A DNA stretch of 64,000 bases from Cornus controversa (GCA_026545225.1 CM048852.1:55311146-55375145), one strand, 5' to 3'; numbered from the stretch's first letter, positions 46,982 through 61,300 are shown. Program-made: numbers and translations. Notes: generated by a model not told the origin, from the sequence alone.

Positions 46982-48263
46982 AGATTGAGTTCGGTTTCTT
47001 CAACTTGCTGTTGCTAGCAAGAAGGTTTTTGCATGGTAGAAGGGGAAGATGTAAATGAAAGAAAGAATGGTTCTGAAATTCGTTGATCACAAGAACTTCA
47101 TTAGACGATGGAAAAAAGTTAGATATATATAGCAAAAGGTGCTGTATTACCACAGCATGTTATGACTACGAGTAGGTTATATATCTATTAGCCATTTTTA
47201 TACTTAATTATTATTTATCCCCACTAATTAAGGCATTTTTTTTTTTTTTTGATAAGTGCCGCCGATTAAGGCACTGTTAAACTTGCATTGATATGGATAT
47301 TTGATACATTTTGCTTTATATATCCGTAAATAATTGATTTCTTCTAATTGAGCTTTTTGATTTATTTTTTATTATCATTTGTTTTTCTATTTATTGCATG
47401 TATAGAGTTTGGTACAAAAGCTTAAACTTGCAATATATGAAGAAGATCCAGCTCGAGTTTGAAAGCATTTTCCAAGAAATAAGAAAAGAGGAAATCAATA
47501 ATGGACAGTTTGATCTGCTATGAAACTTGCCATATGATATATAACCAACATCCAACTCATAGAAACAGACCACTCTATAAGGTGGGTCACGGTGAGAGTG
47601 TCTAGTCTAATTAATCGATATTCAGAAGAAAAGTCTCTACCTGACCAAGGCCATTATTATTATTATTATTATTATTAGTTAACAAAACTCAGCGTCTATA
47701 CTCGCATATCTGCCTTATTGTAAATTTTGGCCCAACAAATTAGCTTGAGTACTTGGGAAACCCAACCCAATCAAACCGTTTATCTGTATGTGTTGTATAT
47801 TCTTTTCACCGATCAAAACTAGATAAGGCCGCCACATGGAAATGATTACTTTTATTCATAGTCTACTCAAACAGTCGATTCATTCACGTCTATATTTAAA
47901 CTACCATTTCACGTTTGCTAAGAAATAGTAGTCATTTACTCTTCTTCTTCTTCAATTTTTTTTTTTTTGTTGACATGCAAAGGACAAAGGGCAAATCAAT
48001 ACAAGGTCATATATCCTTTTCAAACTTTAAAAAAAGAAAGAAAAAAAAAAGTTTGAATTACATCAGGAAGCGCATTCGTGCAGTAATCTGTGTTAGAGGT
48101 GAGAGGAGAAAATCTACCGTAATAATCTCTATCAGAAAAGAAAAGGCCATTGACATGCTAGCAATATCAAATGATAAATTAATTATATAAAATCTATCTA
48201 TTATAAATCTTTTGGAATTGGAAAATGCATGTCTATGGGAAAAAGTCAGATTTAATAGTATGA
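46982..48263. other. 3' regions of two convergent genes
   Basis: The josephin-like gene (+) and the TRM7 gene (-) point towards each other, so this stretch holds both 3'UTRs and spacer. It includes (ATT)n near 47652-47679. No further gene is seen; the frame at 47915-48190 is low-complexity Lys/Arg. Confidence 0.5.
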
Positions 48264-50007
48264 TCAAGAATCAAGCGATAACCTCTCAAGATCTTGAGTT
48301 CCTTGAGTGGAAGCTTTTTTCATTTCAAGAGCTGTCTTGTAAGGGGGAGCAATTGGGGGCTGTACAGGATCCAAGCTCTGGTAAGTCCCCTCTGCAACTT
48401 TAGGAAGCGGATAGGAACGGTCTGAATCATACCCACTAAGATCTCCACAAGCCAAAAATGGGATATACACCTTATTTGGTCCTTCCAACCACCCGCTACT
48501 GCAATCTGTCATGCAACAATTACAAAAGAAAGTAAAAAGCTAGTCATAAGACCACAAATCACGTGTAAACCAATAAATTTTACATAACAATAAGCTAATT
48601 CAAACATAGAACCAGCATTATGACATTCCTTATCTAAGTCAGCAAAAACCACGTTGTGATATTACTTTGCTATAAACCTTTTCATTAGTCAACTAACAAA
48701 AACAACAATGGTTTCCACTGTCACTGTCCTGCAAATGAAGCCAAACTTACATTTCCATCTTCTTGTTTCATGTACATGTTCTCAATCATCCCAGAAAATT
48801 TTCAGAGAATAAAATATGCTTTATAAAGAGGCAAAGATTGGTTCTATTCCATAATTACCATGGAAAATCTTCAGAGAATAAAATATGCTTATCATGGAAA
48901 ATAAAAGAAAGTAACAAACTTGGGAGTGCGAATACTAAATAAGCCTCTGTGTGTGTGTGTGTGTTACAAACTTTGGGAGTGAGTGAGAGAGAGAGAGAGA
49001 GGGTTTTTCCTTTTACATAAACTGTGTCTGCAACTTATACGAGGTTCAAGATTTGAAATTGGAGTAATTAATTGAAGAATGAAACAAGGATGACTCGGAA
49101 GATTTCTTATCAAACAAAGACATGCTTGTACATAGATGGCATTCTAAAAAATGTCTTATCTATGAAAAGGAGATAATAATCGGAGTAATGTATAACAATT
49201 ACCTAGATCATCTACACCAGATGGACTCCCAACCTTTTCTAGGAGGCGATGCAAATCTTTCTCATTAAATCCTTCAGGAGGGGAATAATTCTCACAAACT
49301 GCAAATGCCTCTGAATTACAAACAATAATGGAATTAGCAAACTATTATTTGTTAAGGCAAAAATTATTTCTTCACATGGCACTCAATTTTCAAAATAAAT
49401 CTATTTTCTTTCAATAAAAAGAAATGAGTTAGTGCCCTCTCCACCAGCTACAGTAAAAGCTCCTTGACCACATCAAAAATTATGATGACCAACTAAAGGA
49501 GAAGAAACACAAACATAATTATTATTATTATTTGGCCAAAATAATTAGGAAATACAACGAAGCTCCAAACACGCCCATATGAGAGCATGGGCACTTAATC
49601 CACAAAATAAAGTATTAAGACCACACCAATGGATGCCATAGCTGAGGCTCAATCCCATTCATGACTTCATGGATGTTTTGTCATTTAGCTTCTTATTATA
49701 AGAATGAGAAATATATACAGATGTTACCTCTTCCTGCTAGCTATTTTCAAGTCAATCTGGAAACAAAAAAGGGAACAGAAGAATATTTGTGGTTGTCAAA
49801 TAGGATGTAAATTGGTGGAAGATAAGATTATCAATTTAGTATGTTTCTGCCCTTGCAATACAACATTTAGAGGCACAATATGGCAGCTTCCATAGAGCCT
49901 AGACCGACTTGTTGCATCCACAATTCCATTTTCCTTTTTCATTCCCGGATGATACTTGATGGCCTTATTTGTACATTTTCTTTCAAACCCAATGACAATT
50001 AACTGCA

Positions 50008-50051
<44 letters not shown>

Positions 50052-53000
50052 ATACAAAGAAATTACTGTTTTGCAATTTCAATCACTGTTTTTCAGAATG
50101 ACTACAAAATTTTGCAATGATATTATTTTTTATTTTTTCTCATAGTTCATCCTAAGGGATGGATTTGAGCCACTGAATTTTATGAGACATCCATACCCCC
50201 GTAAATATAAGCATAAATTCTTTGTTGACCAAGACAAGTTTAAGTCCAACAAAGAAGTGACTGTTGCCCAGTCTGAAAGTTATCTGAACCGGATCATCAA
50301 GAATAAACAGCACTAACTTGTTGTAACGAGTCAGGCGCTTGCCCTCTAACCCAAAAGTCTAAGCTATTAGGTGGTGTTGCATACCCACCCTTATATGCTC
50401 AAGTCTTTCCCTATCCGGATCCAATGTGGGATAAATTTAACCCCTCTAACATTTTCCCCCACCCGAACTCGCAATGCCCTCATTGCGGTCAAGCCACCCT
50501 ACTTATCTGGGGTGCAGCTGGACTTTTCCTGGCCGGGAGCTTAACGTGACATCGGATCAAGAATTGGGTGGTTCTGATACCAAATGTAATGGATCGGGCG
50601 CTTGCCCTCTAACCCGAAAGCCTAAGCTATTAGGTAGTACTCCATACCCACCCTTATATGCCCAAGTCTTTCCCCATCCGGATCCAATGTGGGACAAAGT
50701 TAGCCCCTCTAACACTTGTAAAGTAAGGTACTAAGAGAAATTGGCCTAAGGACAATAAGCTACATTTACCTATGCTTGAATTACGGCTGCTTTTCGGTTT
50801 TGCAAACGTCACTTCCGTGAAAAATAGTTTGAGCTGCAAAAAAAAAAATAACATATATGATTCCAAAAGTTCAAAAATACCAAATCAAAATTCTTGCCAT
50901 GCATATAAATATGTAATCCTGAAAAAGAAAAAAATTCTAACCATTTTACAATCACCATATCCTCTAATAAGGAATACATGTTATCAATTCAAAACCTATC
51001 CTATTGGCTACTTTCACATACTTTAGCCAGAAAACAAAAGCAATTATAGAGTATCATATGGATATTTGTTTTTTTTATAAACTCCAGAGAGAGTATGGAC
51101 TGAACAGGGGATATGATAAAAGACCAATTGTGGGTGTTGATAGGGGCATAATTTGATTTTAGATTTCTGAAGCCAATCTTGTATGATGAGCTTGCTTTCG
51201 AACTGGTAAAAAATCAGGCTATTGTTTCCCCTCACACAAGAACTTTTTAAGAGTAATTTTGACATAATTCAACATGCACCACTTCATTGTGGTCAGGTAA
51301 ATTTGATGCTCTTGTTTGGTAAATCCAAAGTTCAAAGGATTATGTATCATCGTTACACCTTGCGAGGCCATGTACCAATGCAGAATGCCAAAGGACGGCC
51401 AAACTGAGATATGGACAAATGAGACGCAAAGAAAACTTTGTGCCTAAAGTAAGAACTATCCTAATGCAACCAGCAATCAATATGAAGAAACTAATTCTGA
51501 GAATTGGGAATTTAAGCAAGTATATGATTTACCTGACAGTAAAGAAGACTTGTATCTTTTCCCCGGAATATCTTCGCAATAAATTTCCCACCATTTTTAA
51601 GTATGTGACTAACTATAGTTAAACCCTGCAAGCAAGTTGGACCAGCTGATGATAGTTGAAATGCAATTCAACAATATCCATGAATATCTCCAAATACCAG
51701 AACTAATTAAAATTGTTTTCTGAACATAAATCAAGAGGAATTCAAACCGTTAATATTTAGAACTACACAAAAATATATGCAATATATTAGAGCAGAAAAC
51801 ACCACTCTATGAAGCATTGCCAGGAAAAGGTTTGCCCTTCATTTTAACACTAGCCCAGCAGTTACTTGTTGCCAACTCCCAAGTTGTTCAACTAGCACAC
51901 ATTAGAATTCTGTGCCATAGATATCTAGTAAAATGACTGTGAAGATAAGGCAGCAATAGCAGGTGAAATTGCAAGAGATGTAAGATTTGATTCTCAGGGG
52001 TTTAGAATGTAAAAAAATCTCATTGCACATTAAATTTTGCTAAGAGTTGAACTTTTTACTTCACAGGAAAATGTTGGCAAGGGGTTGTCATTGTAGATAA
52101 ATCAATTTTGCTGTAGTTAACCTGGTCAGTGTATTTTTTATTATATTTTTATTTTTGAGATCAGTTGATTTTGATGCTTCTATGATTGCCTATAAGGTTT
52201 GTCTTGTTGCAGTTAACCTTGTCAGGGGATGTATGCCTTCCTAGCAAGTCCCTTGGTGTTAGGCTTTCTAGGTATATATGCTCTTTCATTATCAATATTT
52301 TGTTTCTTACTGATCAAGAAAAATAAAAGATGTATGAATTAAACATATGGCAACCAAAGAATGAACAGTTTCATTTATTATCTCCTATTCTTCAACAGCA
52401 AAAAGCAACCAAAGTTGCAATGAAAATTAAAGGAAAAGAAAACAGAAGTGCTTACTATTACAGTTGCACGATATTCAAACTAGACTGAGTTACTTTATCC
52501 CACAAATGTACAACCACCAAGTTAAGGGTTAGAAACATTTCTGATATGCCTTCCAGATTCAGAAGATTCCCGGCTTATAAGAGTGAAGAGAAAAGCAACG
52601 CTTTTTTCTTTAACACCCCCCCTCCACACACACACCAACCAACAAAGAAAAAAAGAGGCAAAGATTGGTTCTATTCCTAACTGCCATGAGTAGAGCTGTA
52701 GAGCTATCTTTTTCGCAGATGCTACATAATCCAGATCCATTTGTTCATCTTTCCAAGAAAACAACATGGATATGCAGCTGCAGCAATACTCTTATTAGAG
52801 AATACGTACCGTAGGTACCGTGAGTTAAGAATACAAAATAATGTTTATCCGAAAAATAATATAGAACACATGAAATAACCATGATCATCATTATTTCTGA
52901 ATTTGACACTAAATTACCAGAACTTCAAGGTTCTAAAGCACAATAGAATGCATGTTTTATACATGGGAAATACCACCCAATGTTTACACAACTAAAATAT

Positions 53001-55939
53001 GCCCTTAATGAATATCCATTAGAGGAATCTGAATACTTACTGCCAATATGAGTTGGGACTGAACAAATTCATCCATGTCATGAAGTCCGGTAACTGCAAA
53101 GCAACATTGAAAGAACATGCTCAGAAAAATATAGTTAAAATATGACTAAGTAGACCAGGAGGATGGGCCCATCAATATGAATTGGTAATCATATTTGTTT
53201 GCCTAACCATCGGGAGCACCATCACAGACAACCAGGTCAGCCTTGCATCCGTCAAAATGTCTAATGACCTGAGAAAGAAAATGAAGTATGGCAGTACATC
53301 AACTGTGTATAGCAGATGAGTTAAAGATAATACACACACACACACAAGGAAATGGACCATGAAGCAGCCCTCAATTTGCAAGTCAAATATATTTATTATT
53401 CATTTTAAAGAACCAATCAGGTCTAAATAACAAAAATGTTCTCTTTTTAGTCTTGAATTTCACTACTTTTGCTAAAGTTATATTCCATATATTCATTTTT
53501 TATCCTACTTATTCTAAACTCTCTCCAAACCCCTAGTTAAATAATTATCCCTACTTTGAGACTTGACAAAAAGTACTAACAATGAAAAAAAGTCTTCCCA
53601 TCGTAAACTGAGTGAGCAACTTTCAAGTTCCAAAAGGAAATAAGGTTGCATACTATATCTGCTATGAGACTGGCATAATGTGTTTAGTTAATTAAATATT
53701 TCTTAACAAGCATCAGAAATAATTTGTTTTAGTAGCGTAAAACAAAAAACAGAAAATAAATAATCAAAGTAAAAAAAGAATCTCTGATCATACCACTTCA
53801 GCTGTTCGAGCATTTGTTATGTCACCCTGCACTTGAATAACACCTTCAATTGGAGCCATGGGCTGCAAATCAATTGCCACAATAAGAGGAAGATCATCAT
53901 CCCTGCAAATTATGATCAAAAGAAAAGGACTTATACTCTTCATCATCCAACCATATCCATGAGGATGATGATACGAATGAAAATATTATGATAACTAGAA
54001 TTCTCAAAAGACAGGATTTTGCACAAGTTTCAGACAACCACAGCCTAAAAAGAATACAAGCAAGTGAGAAAAAACAAGGAATAAAGAAACTGAAAAATCA
54101 CTATTTTCAGAATGAGGGCATTGATATTTTGTATCGGCATCTCTTCGTTAGCATGTTCTATCAAATTCATGGGGCACTGATGCGTCATGCGCCAAATATG
54201 AAGTATAAAATAATCCGAGGTGCAGCCCTGCGGTGCTGTCAAAGCACCCACTGCTCAGAGTTAATATTGTCATTTTTGTTTTGTATGTGCACATGAGATT
54301 TTAAATAATAATAAAAAAATTGAATATAGAAATAGCATGCTAAGTAGTTGCATTATAATTGCATTTACATTTAACAACTACATAAAAGTTTAATGTGCAA
54401 AACCTCAAAAGCTCAGAATGCCATGCAACTAGGCTCACAACTACATTTTTGAACATGTTTCCTTAAAATTCAACTAAGCAACAACAATAGTAGTGATGAT
54501 GATAAATAAAATAAGAAAACTTGTCTATGGGAGCTTTTCCTCAATGAATCAAAATCTTGGAGCTACAGCCTAGAACCAAATGAATACAACAAATTCAAGT
54601 TAAACATACTGAAGCACAATGATTTCATAGTACTGCTGTTTATTCAACCTTTTTATTACTTTCTTCTCCCTGGTTGTTAGGTGAGGAGGTTAACCGACAT
54701 ATTTGAGCTCAAGAGGGAACTTGAACATAGTTTAGTAGTATCTGCAAGCTCCCATTCACTTTTCTATTATAAAATATGAAAAATAAAGAATGGCATACTT
54801 GTGGTCCTGTGGAAACTGCACATAACAGGCATTATTTTATTAAGGGAACTTAAACTAAAACAATAGAACTCACTTCAAATCAGGTGACAGCTTTGCCGGT
54901 AGATACAACTTACGACTCAAAACCTACACATGAGATCAGAAGTTTTAGAGAATGATCAAAATGCTTTGCATGTTCCTTCCTCAAACAGCAAGAACATAAA
55001 ATATGTTGTCCTCTTCAGCTACAGTTCTTATTTTTATTTTTTGTTGAGTGAAGGGGGTTTTAAACCATTGGTATCTTGATCATTATGTATCAGCCCTTCA
55101 ACAGGAAATAATAAATGCCAAATTCAAATGAAATAATGGGGATTGCCAAATCTCTTTATTAATTCTAGTTGCATGTAACTGGCTTAGGCACATATTCCGC
55201 ATCTACCCTGTAGTGAATGTAAAATAGTATAAAAGAAATCCATAGAGTTAAATAATTTCATTTCAGTGTGAACATGTTCAAGATTTATGGTCAACGCGTT
55301 ATTGTATCTCTGGGTACTCGTCACTAGCCAATCGGAAAAAACAAGGACATCAAAGGGACAAGTGGTTTCATCTGTATCAATGCGTAATACTCTATAATTG
55401 CTTTAGTTTTTCTTTAGGGTAAAATGGAAAAAAGGAAAAGACAAGCAATACTCCCCAATAACAGATACCTGACTCCAGCTACCAGGTGCTGCACATAAAT
55501 CTACCACATGCTTCACCCCTGAAATCAGATTGTTATTGAACAAGTAAAGGTGAGAATTTATTAGACCTTAAATTAACAGATAATTTCATTCACAAGGTAA
55601 TGACCTTTTAGTATAAATATATATGGAATGATAAGCCATGATTTTTCATAACCTAATTCCTTCTTATAGGAAAAGATGGAAACTGGAAAGTAATCAACAT
55701 TATGTAGCCAAGTCAGGTCACACCTTCAAATATGTTGAATTCCTCATCAATCTGAAGGAGCTTGAAGGCACTTCGAGCACGCCAACCTTCTTCTTTTGCT
55801 TTTCGATAGTAGATGTCCTGCAAACACATGAACACATTTTCAGAAGGTGCAACATGAGACAGCCCCAAAAATGAAATCAAAGGAAATCCAACTGACAAAA
55901 ATTAGACCTTACCCTTTTATCTCTTGAAGCTTTTCCCAT
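48264..55939 (-). CDS. TRM7: TRM7/FTSJ1-type tRNA 2'-O-methyltransferase
   Basis: Eleven coding exons on the - strand: 55913-55939, 55724-55817, 55469-55518, 54874-54923, 53794-53902, 53208-53268, 53041-53093, 51533-51625, 50770-50833, 49203-49310 and 48264-48505. Together they total 951 nt, or 316 aa, and all junctions are GT-AG. TRM7/FTSJ1 enzymes methylate the ribose of nucleotides 32 and 34 in the anticodon loop of some tRNAs. The N-terminus [20 protein letters not shown], then [13 protein letters not shown], is diagnostic. The SAM-binding motif I is at residues 45-57 ([13 protein letters not shown]). The Rossmann-fold K-D-K-E tetrad is intact as far as I can place it: K28 (SAFK), D126 (VCDGAPD), K166 (FIAKIF) and E201 (SSIEAFAVC). 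The C-terminal tail ([20 protein letters not shown]) is the plant and animal extension. A 5'UTR intron (55950-56831) is likely. A TRIM retroelement sits in intron 9. Confidence 0.95.
50012..50049. repeat. (TG)19 microsatellite in TRM7 intron 9
   Basis: An uninterrupted run of TG dinucleotides between exons 9 and 10. Confidence 0.95.
50322..50714 (-). mobile_element. Complete TRIM (miniature LTR retroelement) in TRM7 intron 9
   Basis: On the - strand the order is: 130-bp LTR (50585-50714, starting TGTTAGAGGGG and ending CCATTACA), primer site TGGTATCAGAAC (50571-50582, one mismatch to the tRNA-iMet complement), about 120 bp of internal sequence, polypurine tract GGGTGGGGGAAAA (50452-50464), and a second 130-bp LTR (50322-50451). 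The two LTRs are highly similar. A perfect 5-bp target duplication CTTGT lies at 50317-50321 and 50715-50719. There is no coding capacity, so it must have moved using enzymes of another element. The LTRs show no 5S-rRNA-like block of the kind known in Cassandra TRIMs. Confidence 0.93.
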
Positions 55940-56831
55940 CTTTTGAACCCTGTAGGAAGTAAAGAAAAAGAAAAAAAACCAAACTCCTAACACTTAGTTC
56001 TAAAACAACATAAGGCTGGAGTATAATGCAGGAACAAAGCAAGCACTCCTCACATCCTTTCAACCAACCACAGTTCGTGAAGGAATTATGAAAAAACAGC
56101 ACCTCTGAAGAACTGGATTTCAAATTTAACAGTAAAAAAGAAATATAGCCAAAAAAATTGACCATAAAATATGTTAATAAAAACAATTTACCAAAGTCTC
56201 TCTTCTTCCAGCCACCATATGTTTCTTTTACATTATATAATTCTTCTGTCATGAAGTAACCCATGGATCACACAGATTTGCTGCTAGTCATAAGTTACAA
56301 CCGGAATTAAGTGTGGGCCACTTAACACAGAATTTCGTCAGTAGCACCACAAAATTCAACCTTCTATTACCCTTTTCTTTTAACTAAACATGAACGCGTA
56401 CATTAACATCATCTATTAACAAAAGCTCCTAGTAATATCGAATCAGATTGGTAGCTCGGCACTTGCCATCAATGACAAACATGCACTATCCCAATTCCAA
56501 AAATTATGCCACTCTAAGAATCCAACTTCTCATCAGTCTTTCTTCAAACACCTTGTCTGCATTCCCATATGTCCCACACTAGCGCCACCTTAGCGTGATG
56601 CAGTCAGAGGGATCATAAAACAAAGTTTTTTTTTTAAATGGAAAGCAATGAAATAAATACATATATACACACACACACACACGAGAGATAATCAAATTTA
56701 CGTGAATAAAGGCACGTAGAGAAAGAGCATGTCAAATTCGCAGCTTCTTAGTACAAGAGATTGCATATAAAGAGACAAAATAGAAAATTGATTTAGTTGA
56801 AGGAAAGAAGTAGAATTGAGAAATTCTATAC

Positions 56832-57307
56832 CTGGGTTTTAGCTCCAATATGAATTTGTGAACCAGAACTAGGGACAGTGGGACACAGTAGAGCACAGAG
56901 GTGGCGACTTCAGAATTTGACGATGATGATGGATTACTAGTATTGCTGCGACGTCGTTTTTCTTAACAGAAAACGATGAATTAAATTATTACTCCGTATA
57001 TTTTTGTCCTGGAAAAGATAAATTAATTTGAGTTGAGCCAAAATTAAATTATCATGTCAACCCTCATTAAAAAAGAAAATTTTCTCACTTAACTGAAATA
57101 TCAAAAGTAACTCGCACTCCGCTTTTGTCCCTTTTCTTAATAGAGCATGTATGTTACAACTTGAGCAACATCCTCTGCAGTACAAGTGTTGCAAGGCATG
57201 TGAGAGTTAACGTGTGAGGATTGTAGACCATAAGATGCATTACTGCTCTCAATCCGAGCACCTTACAACAACCTTCCTCACTAATTTGTCCACCCCCCCC
57301 CCCCCCC

Positions 57308-57353
<46 letters not shown>

Positions 57354-58388
57354 TCATCATCATCATCATCATCGTTTCAGAAATCAAAATACCTTTTATG
57401 GAGCATTTACACCTTGTTTGAAGCTACATGATTTGATGGGGTTTAGAATTTCAAATGGATTTTTGAATGAACTAGCAAAATTCAAAAAGAGATTAGATAG
57501 GATGAAATTTGAGATAAAAAAAATTATAGCATTTTTGTCTAATACTAACAAAAATGATCAATTACGGAGGGAAGACTTAACCCAAAATTACCTGATCTTC
57601 TAATCTTCTTTACTCCAATTTATTTGAAAATGAGATTTCATTTCATTTCTATTTTCGCATTCGTATTCCAATTCAAAAGGATGTTATTTCGAAAAAAAAA
57701 TTACCATCTCTGACTTAAATTTGGACTCTTGTATTCAAAAAATCAGTATATCACACACAATCACGCATAGAATAATATAGGCATCTCATCACATCGATGC
57801 TTGTGGAATTAGTAACCCAAAGATTATGCAATAATAAACAAAGCTACTCAACCATCTACTAAGATTTAATTTTTAAGTCGGTACCAGTCGCTTGTTCCAT
57901 GTATCACTCTTTTCACTCGTGGATATTCCAAAATAAATGTTCTTTTTGAAACAAAATCATTATATTTTTATTATAGTTCACATTATCCCTTTTTTCTGAG
58001 AAGTTAACACAAATCAATATGACATAAAGAAATTTGAGACATAAAACCATATAATTTCTTTCATGAGGCGAAGCAAAAAGGTGGGAAGGCACAAATCATC
58101 ATGATGGCAGTGTAGTCCAGATGCTGAATAAAAAGAACATAAAATTCTATATCAGATGGCCATTTAGGATGGTACAAAACCTCTAATAAGCATATTACAG
58201 TTCAACATATGACAAATCAGCAGAAATGATGAATCTCAGGTTTGGAGACCCTGTTATCTCCAGCTGCACTATTAGAATTCAAAATTCTCTCAAGCTTGGG
58301 AACCCTCTGAAGAAGCATAACACAGGTTATCCTGCACTCAAAACCTGAGCTTTGTCATGCCAGAAAATCCTAACCGCATAACCTACAT
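56832..58388. other. TRM7 5' flank and spacer to RPN8 3' end
   Basis: TRM7 5'UTR and promoter (about 56832-57000, - strand) followed by spacer. The main structure is the compound microsatellite at 57293-57374. The frame at 57214-57603 runs through that tract and is not a gene. The right end is likely RPN8 3'UTR. Confidence 0.55.
57293..57374. repeat. Compound microsatellite C26-(TC)n-(AC)n-(ATC)n
   Basis: An uninterrupted run of 26 C (57293-57318) leads into a TC run, then an AC run, then about seven ATC units. Poly-C/poly-G of this length can form i-motif or G-quadruplex structures and is prone to polymerase slippage and assembly error. Confidence 0.95.
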
Positions 58389-61300
58389 TCAGCTACCCGC
58401 GACGGGTGGTACTGTTGTCTTGGAATCCTCAGCTTTCTCGTGTTCTTTGTTAAGCATCTGGAGAAGAAAATGAATAAATAAATTACAAACTTAAACATCA
58501 TCTGAATATATGAAAGCAGTTGGAAACAAACCAATAGCGATTTATTGTACATTGCTTAGAGACAGCCATGAAAGAGAGGTACAATACATGAAGATAGGTC
58601 GATCTAAAGCCTTAAATAACATGTGACCTTCTCATGAAAGAGAGTATAATATTAGCACCTAAACCCCACATAGTACTTCGTGTAACCAAGGTTCAATTTA
58701 TTTTAATTTATACACACAGTCAGCTCGAAAACACCTATCCATACAGCCATAAAGTTATTTTACTACAAAAACCAAGTTAATTAAGCATAAAATGAATTTG
58801 ATAGAGAGTAAGTAGCATGTGACCTTGTTATTGATCAAGTTGTGGAGTGCTATCACACTTCTGATCAGCGATGAAAGATAAATGACCAACATCATATCAT
58901 TTGTTTTCACTGCACGTAAAGGGGTAAATATCAACAGAGATGAAAGTTAACCAACCTGAAGAGAATAAGAATAACATAAACTTCTGCTTTCTTTTTCAAA
59001 ATTTATTTACCTGCGAATGCCTTGATTAACTCGGTTACATTCAGATTTGGAAGAAGGTTGAACACATCCTGCAATTTCGATGGGAATCCAATCAGACACG
59101 TAAAGAAGATAGATTAATAATCAGTGAGGGCAGCCATTGTTTAAGCAAAATATAAGATGTGTTGATGAAGGAAGCCTTAAAATTAAAGGATGAAGTGATA
59201 AATGGAAAAGGTGAGTGAGTACTTGTAAATGATAAAGAATCTCATGATTTAAAGGAAGCTTCCCATCAATAACAAGATCAAGATAACCACGCATTTCTCG
59301 TAATCGTGCATCCAAACCCTTCAAGGCTGCAAGTTTGCCAGTGACCTGCGCAGAAAAATGAAGTAATTCTCAGAAGTCTCCTTTCAATCACATGTAGCTT
59401 AAATTTTCATACACTAACATTGCATTTCATTTTTAGTGTTTTATTTATAAACAGAAGAATTGTGTATAATATTTTTTCACAATCAAAGATCAATTGGTAA
59501 CCCACAGAGAACAATAAAAGTTTAAAAACAGGTAAATTCTTTTGGGTTGCAACACAATTTGGAGATAAAATTATTCAAAATAAAGTGGTAGTTTTGTTTT
59601 TGTTTCAAAAAAATTAGAAAATACTAGAATAATCCAAACACTATTTTTGACTCAAAAACAACTTCTCTGCTTTTATAAATGGAAAACAACTTCTTGTAAG
59701 CATACGCAAATGCAGCCCAAGACCCAAATGAAGAGAAAATAGAAAGAGAACTCATCAATGAAAAGCTACAAGCCTCTACAACAACTCAAGTCAACTAAGC
59801 CCTTTCTAAACTTAAGCGGGAAAGCTACAATTCCAATAATAAAAACAGTATTTGAAAAGAAAAAAAAAATTAAATTGAAAACTTAAATAAGCAAATAAAA
59901 CCTCATTTGCAAGTGTGCTAATGGTTGTATCCTTCACATCCCTCAGCAGGTGCTCCACTCCTGTTGACACACAAGTATGAAGATCAGATAATCCACGCAC
60001 AAATCAATTTGCATCTTCTTCAATAATTCAAAGAGGTAAAAGTTGCTAAATCGAAGTAGTTTGTCATCTCATTTAATACCAATTTCCTCAACTTCATGAG
60101 CAGCAATTTCTGAAGGCACATGGACAAACACCTTCTGGCTTTTCTGAGTTGCATTCTGTAACCACGAGCAAGCACTAGTTCAGTTTAACTTCCAAGTGAT
60201 GAAGGATTTTTGATCAATCAAAAGCAGAGGCAACATTGTATTCTTAAATAGTTTCTCCTTTGTATTCAAAGAGCCAGCCTGGATTGTATAAGTCTGATAA
60301 CTAATCTCTCTTATATAACACATTGATAGACTAGGCTTAAAGCTTGAAAAGAAAGCCCAATAATTTTCTTTTTCTTTTTTCAAATAGGTGAAAGCCCAAT
60401 AATGTTATTACCTCTTTAACCTCTTCAACGGCATAGTAAGCCTTGGTGGGAATTCCAAGCTCCTTAGGTTGGACATCAATTATGACCAAGACAGGATTCG
60501 GAACATAACTGCAATAATGAAGAAACTTGACCAAGAAGGGACATAGACAAGGTAAAAAATAAAGCCACAATAAACAGATAATAATAGAGGGAGGGAGAAA
60601 TATATATTCACAACACTAATTGAACTAACGATATTCATTTCCAGCTCTAGGACTGTTCTTCAGAATGGCTTTATTCTATTAAGCATCAAGTTCTGTTTTA
60701 TCTTGAGCCTATACTTCAATTAAGCTTAGCCACCCAGTAGCCATGTAATCTTCTAAAGGCTCATACTTTGTCCAGGTAGTAACAGAGATCATTACTAATA
60801 TGTAACTTTTCCAAATGAATTTCCAGGTGCTATAAAAACCTGAGCTAGCAAGACATGCACTCTCCCATAGAGCTCCATACACATGCTCAACTAAATTGAG
60901 ATAATAGTGAACCAATGGGAAAATGCAAAAATAGGAAGGAATATTTCTGATATTTAAAGTAAGAAGCAGTTCGGAAATGATCTGAGCAATCAACAAACCA
61001 GGAAAGAAGTTATCAAAACCAATTAGGTCAGGACTAGGAAGCACGGACACACCTAAAAGGTCAAAGAATCCGTGTCGGACACATATCGGACACCAACACG
61101 TAGGAGTGCACAAAAAATCCGCGAATCCGATCAGATCCAATCCGTTAGCTAATGGATTGGTGGCGGATTAAAAAATTAGAATCCGTTAGCCACGGATTGG
61201 AGGGTCAGAAATCCGATCCAATACGCAATCCGATCCGTGGCAATCCGTGGCAATATATATATATATACTTAGTAATTATATGTATAATAATATAATATGC

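Noticed and set aside
55917..56264. 115-codon antisense frame next to TRM7 exon 1
   Set aside because: Mostly lies in the TRM7 5'UTR intron and is hydrophobic without recognisable homology; TRM7 exon 1 itself is in a different frame.
57214..57603. 129-codon frame with Pro, Ser/Leu, Thr/His runs
   Set aside because: Runs through the C26-(TC)n-(AC)n-(ATC)n microsatellite; the homopolymer runs explain it.
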